Positions 42,819 to 51,804 are shown, counted from the first letter of the stretch. The stretch: 64,000 bases of DNA from Aphodosoma sp045126975 (GCA_045126975.1 JBGVPL010000015.1:34672-98671); one strand, 5' to 3'. The notes: generated from the letters alone by a model not told the origin. A program made the numbers and translations.

Positions 42819-44249
42819 ATGAAAAAAACACTAATCACTCTCATAATTATGCATTGTGCATTATTCCCTTCGGTCATGATTTTTGCTTCGCTCGGCTGTC
42901 CAAACAAGCTTGACAGCTCTCGCTTATCGCAAAAATTGTGCATTTCACAAACTATTTACAAATTCGCTATCCACGAAGAGATTAACAGCAAAACTTGGAT
43001 ATACACCAAGCAAGCCTTAAAGGAGGCAAAAGAACTCAATCCCGACCTCATCATCCTACACCTCAATACATACGGTGGCGAGGTTACATACGCCGACTCT
43101 ATCCGCACAGCCATCCTCCGCTGCGAAACCCCTATCGTAGCCTATATCGACAACAATGCCGCATCGGCAGGCGCACTCATCTCTATCGCTTGCGACCGCA
43201 TCTATATGCGAACAGGCTCACAAATCGGCGCAGCCACAGTAGTTAGCAGCGTAGATGGCTCCAAGATGCCCGACAAATACCAAAGCTACATGCGCGCTAC
43301 GATGCGTGCCACTGCCGAATCGCACGGCAAAGACTCGCTCGGACGTTGGCATCGCGACCCTCTCATCGCCGAAGCAATGGTCGACGAAAGTGTATATATC
43401 GAAGGCGTAATCGACACAGGCAAAATCCTCACATTCACCACCAAAGAGGCTATCGAGCACCACTACTGCGAAGCTGAAGTCGAAAATCTCGACCAAGTGC
43501 TCGAGGCGGAAGGCTACGACCCATCGCAATGCGAAATATCGGAGTATAAACCAAGCCTTTACGACAAACTCAAAGGCACACTCATGGGCACTGCATTGCG
43601 CTCTTTGCTCATCATGCTCATCATCGGTGGCATCTACTACGAACTCCAACAACCCGGCATCGGTTTCCCTCTCGCCGTGTCAATCACCGCCGCAGTGCTC
43701 TATTTCGCACCGCTCTATCTCGATGGACTTGCTGCCTATTGGGAAATGGCTGTATTCATCATCGGTATTGCGCTCATTCTGTTGGAGTTGTTCATCATTC
43801 CGGGCTTCGGCATTGCTGGCATTGGCGGTATCCTCTGCGTACTTTTCGGACTCATCACTGCCATGCTCAACAACGACTTTTTCGACTTCACACCTATCCA
43901 TATTCCCGACCTCAATCAAGCCCTTTTAACCGTGTTTTTAGGACTTATTCTCGGCACCATACTAATAATATATCTCGTCTCTAAAATCGGCACAAACGGC
44001 ATGTTTGCTCGATTGGCGTTAGACAAAGAACAAACTATGGAAGAGGGCTACGTCGGCGTACCAACCGAACAAATCAGCATCGTAGGCTCCGAAGGCATCG
44101 CCACCACCGACCTCCACCCTGCTGGCAAAGTCATCATCAATAATCGCCACTACGATGCCGTATCGCAATATGGCGACTTCATTGAAAAAGGTACACCAAT
44201 TATCGTCACCAAATACGAAGCCACCCAACTCTACGTCCGCAAAAAATAA
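42819..44249 (+). CDS. NfeD/SppA-like membrane protein
   Basis: 476 aa from ATG 42819 (MKKTLITLIIMHCAL). A ClpP-like serine protease domain has the nucleophile Ser116 in NNAASAGALI and HLNTYGGEVTYADSI before it. A membrane region of four or more segments follows (SLLIMLIIGGIYYELQQPGIG, MAVFIIGIALILLELFIIPGFG), then a short OB-fold tail (VGVPTEQISIVGSEG). Members pair with flotillin-like proteins; none is here. Residues 10-16 and about 24-41 (ALFPS, MIFASLGCPNKLDSSRLSQKL) are written by repeat DNA also seen at 54733-54793. Confidence 0.88.
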   Translation: MKKTLITLIIMHCALFPSVMIFASLGCPNKLDSSRLSQKLCISQTIYKFAIHEEINSKTWIYTKQALKEAKELNPDLIILHLNTYGGEVTYADSIRTAILRCETPIVAYIDNNAASAGALISIACDRIYMRTGSQIGAATVVSSVDGSKMPDKYQSYMRATMRATAESHGKDSLGRWHRDPLIAEAMVDESVYIEGVIDTGKILTFTTKEAIEHHYCEAEVENLDQVLEAEGYDPSQCEISEYKPSLYDKLKGTLMGTALRSLLIMLIIGGIYYELQQPGIGFPLAVSITAAVLYFAPLYLDGLAAYWEMAVFIIGIALILLELFIIPGFGIAGIGGILCVLFGLITAMLNNDFFDFTPIHIPDLNQALLTVFLGLILGTILIIYLVSKIGTNGMFARLALDKEQTMEEGYVGVPTEQISIVGSEGIATTDLHPAGKVIINNRHYDAVSQYGDFIEKGTPIIVTKYEATQLYVRKK

Positions 44250-44265
44250 TCCCACATACAAATCA

Positions 44266-44304
44266 CCCCACCTACTTTCCTCATAAAGTTGGTGGGGATT
44301 TTTT
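44266..44304 (+). terminator. Terminator of NfeD
   Basis: CCCCACCTACTTT / AAAGTTGGTGGGG stem (one mismatch), small loop, then a T-rich stretch. Confidence 0.8.
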
Positions 44305-44388
44305 ATATCTCAACCCAACAGCAACCCTCAAACAACCTACAAGCAAACCTCCATTTTGAATACATAACGGGAGTGTGTATTCATAAAG

Positions 44389-44412
44389 TAGGGACGCTTG
44401 GCTCGAGCGTCC
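44389..44412. repeat. REP-like palindrome, second GGACGCTTG copy
   Basis: GGACGCTTG / CGAGCGTCC with a three-base loop (44392-44412), preceded by gtag. Near-copy of 4363-4383. Nearby tgtgtattcataaa occurs twice (44374 and 44451). The rest of 44305-44575 has no gene and no other clear element. Confidence 0.7.
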
Positions 44413-44575
44413 GCTAACCTGATAGGTCAAAATCAACATAACAAGAAGAATGTGTATTCATAAAAAATCCCCACTATACTTCTATCCCTCCCCCGAAAAA
44501 GCAACACAGTCCACAACCCAAATTACCGAAAACGCAAATGCGCAACCCCCTTGTATAAAAAATCCTCCCTTCCCC

Positions 44576-44606
44576 TTGCACATCTCAAAACAAATCACTA
44601 CCTTTG
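44576..44606 (+). promoter_or_regulatory. Strong promoter in front of the ncRNA
   Basis: TTG (44576-44578), 20 bp, TACCTTTG (44599-44606). The expected start point, around 44611-44614, falls exactly at the 5' arm of the RNA's closing stem. Confidence 0.75.
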
Positions 44607-44610
44607 CACT

Positions 44611-44986
44611 TGACTCAGCCAGCCTAATGGGTGGGTGGGTCAAGACATAATGGATTCCGTGCTCTATAAATCTTATCTTTTATAAGTTTCTAACTTATAA
44701 CAGGCTTATATAGAGTAAGGAAAGGACGTTTTCAGAACGCTATCTTCTACAGTCGAACTTCGCAACTTTGATTTTACCAGAAGGTACCGCAACGAAGCGT
44801 CCATGCTGGGTGTATTATACCCGTATGCCACGATTGTATCCTCCCCCAAAAGAGGATAATTTTCGTTGCATACTTAAACATATAATACATAATTGGCGTG
44901 GGCTGGCTGAGTTGCTTATCTTGGTAAAGGGCAATGCGAAGGCCAGACTGTGGGATAAGCAAGGATGCTTCTCCCACGTCTTTTTT
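44611..44986 (+). ncRNA. Candidate structured noncoding RNA, about 376 nt, family unknown
   Basis: Preceded by a consensus promoter and ended by a hairpin-T-run terminator (GTGGGA-t-AAGCA-agga-TGCTT-c-TCCCAC, 44950-44977, then TTTTTT). The 5' arm ACTCAGCCAGCC (44613-44624) pairs perfectly with GGCTGGCTGAGT (44901-44912), closing a multibranched fold. Inside: CTCTATA/TATAGAG enclosing two TTATAA-type hairpins; GGACGTTTT/(G)AAGCGTCC around a tetraloop-like ACC-agaa-GGT; GGGT/ACCC; and ACGA-TATCCTC/GAGGATA-TCGT. It has no convincing ORF. The conserved cores of RNase P, tmRNA, 6S, SRP RNA and group I/II introns were not found. Confidence 0.65.
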
Positions 44987-45105
44987 ATGTCCATTCCCCA
45001 AGTATTACCTTTAATACCAAAATCAGGAGAATAAGTAGGCGAAATATAAATTTAAAATTATGAATAAAAATTTATCAAATATTTAACAATTAAAAACTAA
45101 CACAA

Positions 45106-47700
45106 ATGAAAACAATCAAACAATTGCTAACAACAATAGCGGTGCTATTGTGTAGCGCAAATGCCCAGGGTTTTAAAGTAGATGGTATATTTTATAATAT
45201 CACATCTGAAAAAGAATTAACAGTAGAAGTAACATATGAAGGATTTAATTATTATGATTCCGATGAATATAAAGGAACAATAGAAATTCCCGCTACTGTG
45301 ATCTGCAATGAACAACAATACAATGTAACTTCAATTGGTTCTGATGCATTTAGAAATTGTTATTCTCTCAGATCAATCACAATTCCAAATAGTGTAACTT
45401 CGATTGGATATTGTGCATTTAATGGTTGTATATCTCTAACTTCAGTCACAATCTCAGAAAGTGTAACTTCGATTGGAAATTATGCATTTCAAGAATGTAA
45501 ATCTCTAACTTCAATAACAATTCCCAATAGTGTAACTTCGATTGGAAATTCTGCATTTTATGGTTGTTCATCTCTCAGATCAATAACAATCCCAGAAAGT
45601 GTAACTTCGATTGGTCCTGATGCATTTTATCAAACACCATTCTTTAACAATCAACCTGATGGTTGTATTTATATTGGCAAATGTTTATATAAATATAAAG
45701 GTTCAATGCCAGAAAATACACATATTGAGGTAAAAGAGGGTACAACTCAAATTGGACATAACGCATTTAAAGGATACAATTCTCTAACTTCAATAACAAT
45801 TCCCAATAGTGTAACTTCGATTGGAAATTCTGCATTTTATGGTTGTTCTTCCCTCACTTCAATAACAATTCCCAATAGTGTAACTTCAATTGGGGAACAT
45901 GCATTTGAAAATTGTTCATCTCTCACCTCAATCACAATACCAGAAAGTGTAACTATGATTGGTTATATGGCATTTGCAGATTGTAATTCTCTATCTTCTT
46001 TAAATATAATAGCAAAAAGTATTGAAGATTATTGCAATCGAATGAATGATGAAAATGAAATTCATCATAGTTTTTTGCATAGACAAGTAAAACATTTAAT
46101 TATAAATAACGAAGAAATAAAAAATGTAATTATACCTGAAGGTGTAGATTCCATAGGTTCCTACGCTTTTTATGGTTTTCCAAATCTTATCTCAATTACA
46201 ATCCCCAAAAGTGTAACTTGGATTGGAGATGATGCTTTTGCATGTTGTGATTCTATATCTACCGTGATATGGAATGCTAAAGATTGTTCTGTCCCATATT
46301 CAAAATATTCGCCAAAATCCATATTTGCTAACTTCAATGTCTATTATAATAAGGGTATAACGTCTTTTACATTTGGTGATAGTGTAGAATATATCCCTGC
46401 ATGTTTATGTTATGGTATGTATAATCTCACATCAATCACAATACCAAATAATGTTACTTCAATTGGAAAATTAGCTTTTCATGAATGTAGTTTAAAAAAC
46501 GTAATATGGAATGCAAAAAATTGTAATAATTATAATACCTTTCCAGGTACAATAACCTCTTTTACCTTTGGTGATAGTGTAGAATATATACCAAGTTACA
46601 TATGCTCCAATATGGAGAATTTAACATCAATAACAGTGAATGCAACCACTCCACCAACTTTAGAAAAAAATGCTTTTCATAATAATCTTAAATATATTTA
46701 TATACCAGATAATACTATTTCTGCCTATAAAGAGGCATGGGGAACTGAATATATTTACATCAACAATGAAACTTCAGTAAATGTCCATGTAGAAACCCCA
46801 GGTACACTCGCCGATGAAATTGTAGAATTAGGCAAACGCCCTATTCATATTTTAAATCTTACTGTAACTGGAACACTTAATGATGATGATTTCAAATGCA
46901 TCTACGAAACTATGACTTCATTGCTCACTGTTGATTTGTATGACATTACAAATACAACTGGCATCAACTTTAATGGCAAATCACAATTACAAAAAGTTAT
47001 TCTTCCTCAATGCCTCACTAAAATTGACGAACGAACATTTGCAAACTGTTCCGCTCTAACTTCTATCACTATTCCAAGCCAAGTAAATTCTATTGGAGCA
47101 AATGCATTTATTGGATGTTCTAAATTAGACACAATCACATGCCTCGGACTCACACCTCCTGAAGCAGATAATTTAGGATTAAATCCAGAAAAATGTGTAT
47201 TAATTGTTTCTTCTGCAGCGTATAAAGACTATCTTAAACATAATTATTGGGGAAAATTCTTGAATATCAAAACCATTGATATTAATTACAAAAACCTCAA
47301 CATTGTAGCAAACAATAACGAATGGGGAACTATAACAGGTGCTAGTGCATATATTGAAAACGAAAAAGCAATACTTACTGCTACCGCTAACGACGGTTAT
47401 AAATTCAAAGAATGGAGCGATGGTAATACTGATAACCCACGAATTATTGTAGTTACAGAGGACATTGAATTAACTGCTATTTTTGAAGAAATTGATACCC
47501 CAGTGGAAAATACTTTCGATAATCAAATTAGCTTCTACTCAATCGGGGGTACTCTCCACATAGAAGGATTAGAAAGCGACTACCAAATCTACACTACAAC
47601 AGGACAGATTATCTATTCGGGCAAACAAACAATTCTAACTCTCCCGCATGGAATTTACCTCATAGTAATCAACGGAAAAACACATAAAATAGCATTATAA
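45106..47700 (+). CDS. BspA-type leucine-rich-repeat surface protein with T9SS tail
   Basis: 864 aa. Signal peptide (KQLLTTIAVLLCSANAQG). From about residue 60 on, many ~23-residue LRR_5 repeats of the kind LTSITIPNSVTSIGNSAFYG appear, with a break around 310-330 and further repeats to about 690. An InlB-B/Flg_new-like repeat (GYKFKEWSDGN, ELTAIFEE) follows, and a C-terminal T9SS type A sorting domain ends the chain (YQIYTTTGQIIYSGKQ). It is exported and attached to the surface, likely for adhesion. No good promoter lies directly upstream, so read-through from the ncRNA promoter is possible. Confidence 0.9.
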   Translation: MKTIKQLLTTIAVLLCSANAQGFKVDGIFYNITSEKELTVEVTYEGFNYYDSDEYKGTIEIPATVICNEQQYNVTSIGSDAFRNCYSLRSITIPNSVTSIGYCAFNGCISLTSVTISESVTSIGNYAFQECKSLTSITIPNSVTSIGNSAFYGCSSLRSITIPESVTSIGPDAFYQTPFFNNQPDGCIYIGKCLYKYKGSMPENTHIEVKEGTTQIGHNAFKGYNSLTSITIPNSVTSIGNSAFYGCSSLTSITIPNSVTSIGEHAFENCSSLTSITIPESVTMIGYMAFADCNSLSSLNIIAKSIEDYCNRMNDENEIHHSFLHRQVKHLIINNEEIKNVIIPEGVDSIGSYAFYGFPNLISITIPKSVTWIGDDAFACCDSISTVIWNAKDCSVPYSKYSPKSIFANFNVYYNKGITSFTFGDSVEYIPACLCYGMYNLTSITIPNNVTSIGKLAFHECSLKNVIWNAKNCNNYNTFPGTITSFTFGDSVEYIPSYICSNMENLTSITVNATTPPTLEKNAFHNNLKYIYIPDNTISAYKEAWGTEYIYINNETSVNVHVETPGTLADEIVELGKRPIHILNLTVTGTLNDDDFKCIYETMTSLLTVDLYDITNTTGINFNGKSQLQKVILPQCLTKIDERTFANCSALTSITIPSQVNSIGANAFIGCSKLDTITCLGLTPPEADNLGLNPEKCVLIVSSAAYKDYLKHNYWGKFLNIKTIDINYKNLNIVANNNEWGTITGASAYIENEKAILTATANDGYKFKEWSDGNTDNPRIIVVTEDIELTAIFEEIDTPVENTFDNQISFYSIGGTLHIEGLESDYQIYTTTGQIIYSGKQTILTLPHGIYLIVINGKTHKIAL

Positions 47701-47713
47701 TACTTTTCCAACC

Positions 47714-47757
47714 AAAAGCCAACCTACCCCACCCAAGGTAAGTTGGCTTTTATTTTT
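47714..47757. terminator. Terminator between convergent genes
   Basis: 15-bp stem with one mismatch (AAAAGCCAACCTACC / GGTAAGTTGGCTTTT), eight-base loop, T-rich tail. It may also serve the ATPase gene. Confidence 0.85.
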
Positions 47758-47778
47758 GACAAATTGCACTCCATTATA

Positions 47779-49113
47779 CTATAAAAATGGAGTCATATAT
47801 ATCGGCAAACATTGTAGCACCCCTTTACGTTCAACATCTTTAGTATGAAGAATATATGATTCACCTACACGACTACTAAATTTCTGTGTAAATTCATCAA
47901 TCGAAGCATGAGTGCGATAGTTGCCCGACTTTACTTCTATTGGGTATATCTTTTTTCCGCGCGCAAGTAAAAAATCTATCTCATAGTTATGCTTATCATC
48001 TTTTGGAAATGTGTAATAAAATAATTTATTACCCGATGCTACTATCATTTGAGCTACCAGATTTTCATATATATAACCTAAATTAGCTGATAATTTATCA
48101 GACAACAATTGAGTATAAATAATATTATCTGTATAAGATTTGTCCCAAAATGCAAGTGTAACAAATAGTCCTGTATCGCAAAGAAACATTTTATAGCGCA
48201 TGTAATTTGTCGATAACGACATCCCTATATTAGGGTCGTCGGCATGATATGCCAAATGAACCACTTGACTATCCACCATCTGAGCCAATATAGCATCTAA
48301 TTGTCCGACTCTAAGTTCGCCAATAACATTGGATGCCACATAACGAGAGACATTTCTGCTCAATTGAGATGGAATAGCCAAAAACAACTTAGAAATTCGT
48401 CCAGTAGAATCTATCTTACGAAAATCTTCTGCATAAAGCGTCAATATTTCACGCTTTATAGCATCGACTTTAGATAAATTATTGGTTTCTATATATGTTT
48501 TCACCGACTGAGGCATACCTCCAATAAGCATATATAATCGTAATTCACGCATCAAACTACGATGCGATGCACCAAATCCTTGACGATTGAGAAACTGTTT
48601 TCTAATCAAAGATGAAGTTATTTTATCTTCTAATGCCCAACGAAACTCCTCATAATCAAGCGGATGAAGTGTTACATGATGCTCTTCACTCGGAATTGTG
48701 ATATCTTTTGTGTTTTTATGCAAACGAATCAACGACCCTGTTTCAATATAATCATATCGTCCATCTGCAACCAAATATTTAATTGCTTGACGCGCTCGAG
48801 GACATTGTTGTACTTCGTCAAAAACAATAACCGATCGTCTCTCAATAAGTTCTATATGATAATGTGCTTGTAGATTAAGAAACAGAAAATCAAGATTCGA
48901 ATAATCATCAAACAACGATATTATATGTTGCGGCGAATTATTAAAGTCTATAATTATCGCTGTTTCATATTCGTTTTTTGCAAATTGAGTTACTAATGTC
49001 GATTTGCCGACACGACGTGCTCCTTCAACCAGTAATGCAGTTTGACCATTACTCGTCTCTTTCCACTCAAGCATTGTATCATACAACTTCCGTTTAAAAA
49101 TTGGCGTCTTCAT
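47779..49113 (-). CDS. AAA ATPase with DUF4143 domain
   Basis: 444 aa. An N-terminal P-loop (LLVEGARRVGKSTLV, with Walker B SVIVFDEVQQCPRA) and a C-terminal DUF4143 nuclease-like domain (YEIDFLLARGKKIYPIEVKSG, a PD-(D/E)xK-type D-ExK). Such proteins are frequent mobile or regulatory genes in Bacteroidota; function unknown. It is alone, with a consensus promoter. Confidence 0.92.
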   Translation of the reverse strand: MKTPIFKRKLYDTMLEWKETSNGQTALLVEGARRVGKSTLVTQFAKNEYETAIIIDFNNSPQHIISLFDDYSNLDFLFLNLQAHYHIELIERRSVIVFDEVQQCPRARQAIKYLVADGRYDYIETGSLIRLHKNTKDITIPSEEHHVTLHPLDYEEFRWALEDKITSSLIRKQFLNRQGFGASHRSLMRELRLYMLIGGMPQSVKTYIETNNLSKVDAIKREILTLYAEDFRKIDSTGRISKLFLAIPSQLSRNVSRYVASNVIGELRVGQLDAILAQMVDSQVVHLAYHADDPNIGMSLSTNYMRYKMFLCDTGLFVTLAFWDKSYTDNIIYTQLLSDKLSANLGYIYENLVAQMIVASGNKLFYYTFPKDDKHNYEIDFLLARGKKIYPIEVKSGNYRTHASIDEFTQKFSSRVGESYILHTKDVERKGVLQCLPIYMTPFL

Positions 49114-49133
49114 ATCTCTGAAAAATTTATATG

Positions 49134-49165
49134 CAAAGGTACATCTTTTTTATTATTTATACAAA
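49134..49165 (-). promoter_or_regulatory. Promoter of the DUF4143 ATPase gene
   Basis: Minus strand: TTTG (49165-49162), 20 bp, TACCTTTG (49141-49134), 21 bp before the ATG. Confidence 0.75.
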
Positions 49166-49214
49166 TAATATACATATTTTTTACCCTTCATATAATCTAC
49201 TAATAATCAACTAA

Positions 49215-49305
49215 TTTTACATTTCCCCACTTTAAAAAATCACAAAATGTCAGGTTTCCCCAACTTAAAATACTACAAAATGTCGAGTTTCCCCAATTTA
49301 TTTAC
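49215..49305. repeat. 33-bp direct repeats (acaaaatgtc...tttcccca)
   Basis: Two adjacent near-identical units at 49242 and 49275, each acaaaatgtc, then two or three variable bases, then gtttccccaa, with a partial unit (acatttccccac) at 49219. They are too few and too diverged to be a CRISPR array. They lie between the two divergent promoters of this 428-bp gap. Confidence 0.65.
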
Positions 49306-49410
49306 ATTTCGCATTACTATATTCCCTCATCAAAAACAAATCTCCTTATACCATATTACGAAAACAAGCAAAAAAAACTTTGGTTTTCGGCTAATTATTT
49401 TATTAAAATA

Positions 49411-49442
49411 TTTGCCCATAAAAAATAAATTCAGTATCTTTG
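49411..49442 (+). promoter_or_regulatory. Promoter of the methylmalonyl-CoA operon
   Basis: TTTG (49411-49414), 20 bp, TATCTTTG (49435-49442). The leader is about 95 nt. Confidence 0.75.
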
Positions 49443-49458
49443 CATCGTGTTTTATTTA

Positions 49459-49487
49459 GGGGTGAACTATGCTCTAAGGCATACCCC
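49459..49487 (+). other. Bulged leader hairpin before mce
   Basis: GGGGT, a five-base bulge, ATGC, a six-base loop, GCAT and ACCCC in the leader RNA of the operon. It lacks a T run, so it is more likely a stability or translation element than a terminator. Confidence 0.45.
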
Positions 49488-49541
49488 AATCCTATTAAAA
49501 ATTTTAATTAACTAATTTTATAAACTTTATTCTAAAACATT

Positions 49542-49955
49542 ATGAAACCAACTCACATTGAACACCTTGGTATCGCAGTTAACAAACTCGATGAAGTAAT
49601 TCCTTACTACGAACAACTTCTTGGCACTAAATGCTACAGCATCGAAGAAGTAGTTGACCAAAAAGTACGTACTGCATTCTTCAAATGCGGTCAAACTAAA
49701 ATCGAGCTCCTCGAACCAACTTCAGAAGAAAGTACTATCGCTAAATGGTTAGAAAAAAATCCTAAAGGCGGTGTTCACCACGTTGCTTTCTGCGTAGAAG
49801 GCTTGCAAGTTGTCCTCGACGAATGCGCTGCTGCTGGTCTCCAACTCATCGACAAAGCTCCTCGCAAAGGTGCTGAAGGCTTAAACATCGCTTTCCTTCA
49901 CCCAAAATCAACTCACGGCGTTCTTACTGAGTTGTGCGAAGACCCAAATAAATAA
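49542..49955 (+). CDS. mce: Methylmalonyl-CoA epimerase
   Basis: 137 aa, glyoxalase-fold. Interconverts the (2R) and (2S) forms of methylmalonyl-CoA. Metal ligands: His in IEHLGIAV, Glu in KIELLEPT, His in GVHHVAFCV and Glu in ELCEDP. First gene of an operon with the decarboxylase subunits, which fits conversion of succinate to propionate. Confidence 0.95.
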   Translation: MKPTHIEHLGIAVNKLDEVIPYYEQLLGTKCYSIEEVVDQKVRTAFFKCGQTKIELLEPTSEESTIAKWLEKNPKGGVHHVAFCVEGLQVVLDECAAAGLQLIDKAPRKGAEGLNIAFLHPKSTHGVLTELCEDPNK

Positions 49956-49961
49956 TTCTTT

Positions 49962-50130
49962 AGTACAAAGTAATAAGTAGAAAGTAGAAAGACTTCTTAC
50001 TACAAACTGTCTAATACAGCCTGTCTTTTACAACTTAATACTTACAACTAATTTTAACAAAATAAAAATATTTAGTAAAAAAACATGTAGCACTCTTAGT
50101 CTTACGACTTACGACTTGCTACTTACTACT
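49962..50130. repeat. agtagaaagtag stem-loop, mce/mmdA gap
   Basis: Left arm (49962-49993) of agtaataagtagaaagtag type and right arm (50098-50130) of cttacgacttacgacttgct type are imperfect reverse complements about 100 bases apart. Relatives at 51705-51804 and 52981-53147 are in the same operon. Confidence 0.8.
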
Positions 50131-50138
50131 AAAACATT

Positions 50139-51698
50139 ATGGAAAATAAAGAAAAAGTAAAACAGTTGATGGACATGCGCGCTCAAGCTCGTCTTGGCGG
50201 CGGTCAAAAACGTATTGACTCACAACACAGTAAAGGTAAATATACTGCTCGTGAACGTATCGAAATGCTTCTCGACGAAGGTTCTTTCGAAGAACTCGAT
50301 ATGTTCCTCACTCACCGTTGCGTTAACTTCGGCCTCGAAAAAGAAAAATATCTCGGCGACGGCGTTGTTATCGGTCACGGTACTATCGAAGGTCGTTCTG
50401 TATATGTATTCGCTCAAGACTTTACTATTTTCGGTGGTTCTTTGTCAGAAACTATGGCATTGAAAATCTGTAAAGTTATGGACCTCGCTATGAAAATGGG
50501 TGCTCCTGTTATCGGTATCAACGACTCGGGTGGTGCTCGTATCCAAGAAGGTGTTACTGCATTGGCTGGTTACGCTGAAATCTTCGAACGTAACATCCTC
50601 GCTTCTGGTGTAATTCCACAAATCTCTGCTATCTTTGGTCCTTGTGCTGGTGGTGCTGTATATTCTCCAGCCCTCACTGACTTCATCCTTATGACTGAAG
50701 AAAATAGCTACATGTTCGTTACTGGTCCTAAAGTAGTAAAAACTGTAACAGGTGAATCTATCTCTACTGAAGACCTCGGTGGCGCTGGTATGCACTCTAC
50801 TAAATCAGGTGTGGCTCACTTCCGCGCTGACAGCGAACAAGAAGGTATCGCTAAAATCCGCGAATTGGTATCTTTCATCCCACAAAACAACCTCGAAGAG
50901 GCTCCTGTAGTTGAATGTACTGACCCTATCCACCGTCTCGAAGACGAACTCAACGAAATCATCCCTGATAACCCTAACATGCCTTACGACATGAAACGCG
51001 TTATCAACGCTATCGTCGACGACCGTCACTTCTTCGAAGTACACGCCGACTATGCTAAAAACATCATCGTTGGTTTCGCTCGCTTCAACGGTATCTCTAC
51101 AGGTATCATCGCTAACCAACCTGCTTTCATGGCTGGTGTATTGGACTGCGACTCTTCTCGTAAAGCTGCTCGTTTCATCCGCTTCTGCGACGCATTCAAC
51201 ATTCCATTGCTCACTTTGGTTGACGTTCCAGGCTTCCTCCCTGGTTCAGGTCAAGAATATGCTGGTATCATCACTCACGGTGCTAAACTTATGTTCGCTT
51301 ACGGCGAAGCTACTGTACCTAAAGTAACTGTTACATTGCGTAAATCTTACGGTGGTGCTCACTGCGTTATGTCTTCTAAACAACTCCGTGGCGACTTTAA
51401 CTATGCATGGCCAACTGCAGAAATCGCAGTTATGGGTGCTGCTGGTGCTATCGAAGTATTGGAAGGTCGCGCTATCAGCAAAATCGAAAACGCTGAAGAA
51501 AAAGCTAAATTCATCGCTGACAAAACAGCTGAATATAACGATAAATTCGCTAACCCATACATGGCAGCTTCTTATGGCTACATCGACGACGTTATCGAAC
51601 CTCGTAACACTCGTTTCCGCGTAATCCGTGCTTTCCAAGCATTGCAAACTAAGAAACAAGTTAACCCTCTCAAAAAACACTCAAATATTCCATTGTAA
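50139..51698 (+). CDS. mmdA: Methylmalonyl-CoA decarboxylase, carboxyltransferase (alpha) subunit
   Basis: 519 aa. Moves the carboxyl group from methylmalonyl-CoA to biotin on the carrier. Full-length acyl-CoA carboxyltransferase fold: RIDSQHSKGKYTARERIEMLLDEGSFEE, INDSGGARIQEGVTALAGY, GPCAGGAVYSPALTDF in the first half; GFLPGSGQEYAGIITHGAKL, RKSYGGAHCVM in the second. Neighbours encoding a Na+-pump beta and gamma subunit support a decarboxylase rather than a propionyl-CoA carboxylase role. Very biased codons. Confidence 0.95.
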   Translation: MENKEKVKQLMDMRAQARLGGGQKRIDSQHSKGKYTARERIEMLLDEGSFEELDMFLTHRCVNFGLEKEKYLGDGVVIGHGTIEGRSVYVFAQDFTIFGGSLSETMALKICKVMDLAMKMGAPVIGINDSGGARIQEGVTALAGYAEIFERNILASGVIPQISAIFGPCAGGAVYSPALTDFILMTEENSYMFVTGPKVVKTVTGESISTEDLGGAGMHSTKSGVAHFRADSEQEGIAKIRELVSFIPQNNLEEAPVVECTDPIHRLEDELNEIIPDNPNMPYDMKRVINAIVDDRHFFEVHADYAKNIIVGFARFNGISTGIIANQPAFMAGVLDCDSSRKAARFIRFCDAFNIPLLTLVDVPGFLPGSGQEYAGIITHGAKLMFAYGEATVPKVTVTLRKSYGGAHCVMSSKQLRGDFNYAWPTAEIAVMGAAGAIEVLEGRAISKIENAEEKAKFIADKTAEYNDKFANPYMAASYGYIDDVIEPRNTRFRVIRAFQALQTKKQVNPLKKHSNIPL

Positions 51699-51704
51699 TT
51701 AATT

Positions 51705-51804
51705 AGTAAAAAGTAAAAAGTAAAAAGTAGAAAGACTAGTTCCTACGGATTACTTAATGTAATGCCTAGTGGTTCTTACGACTTACTACTTACTACTAAC
51801 TACT
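51705..51804. repeat. agtaaaaagtag stem-loop, mmdA/gamma gap
   Basis: Left arm (51705-51735) of agtaaaaagtaaaaagtaa type, then right arm (51772-51804) ttcttacgacttactactta type. Same family as the mce/mmdA and biotin/beta gaps. Confidence 0.8.

Noticed and set aside
44611..44986. Identity of the RNA as RNase P, tmRNA or a retron msr-msd
   Set aside because: The gaggaaagtcc/acagaa cores of RNase P, the tRNA-like ends and tag frame of tmRNA, and any reverse transcriptase gene are all missing. Length alone is not enough.
44768..45034. 88-aa plus-strand frame across the ncRNA region
   Set aside because: It overlaps the hairpins and terminator, has no family resemblance and odd composition; the RNA explanation fits better.
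49215..49305. CRISPR array
   Set aside because: Only two to three units, no unique spacers of constant length, no cas genes.
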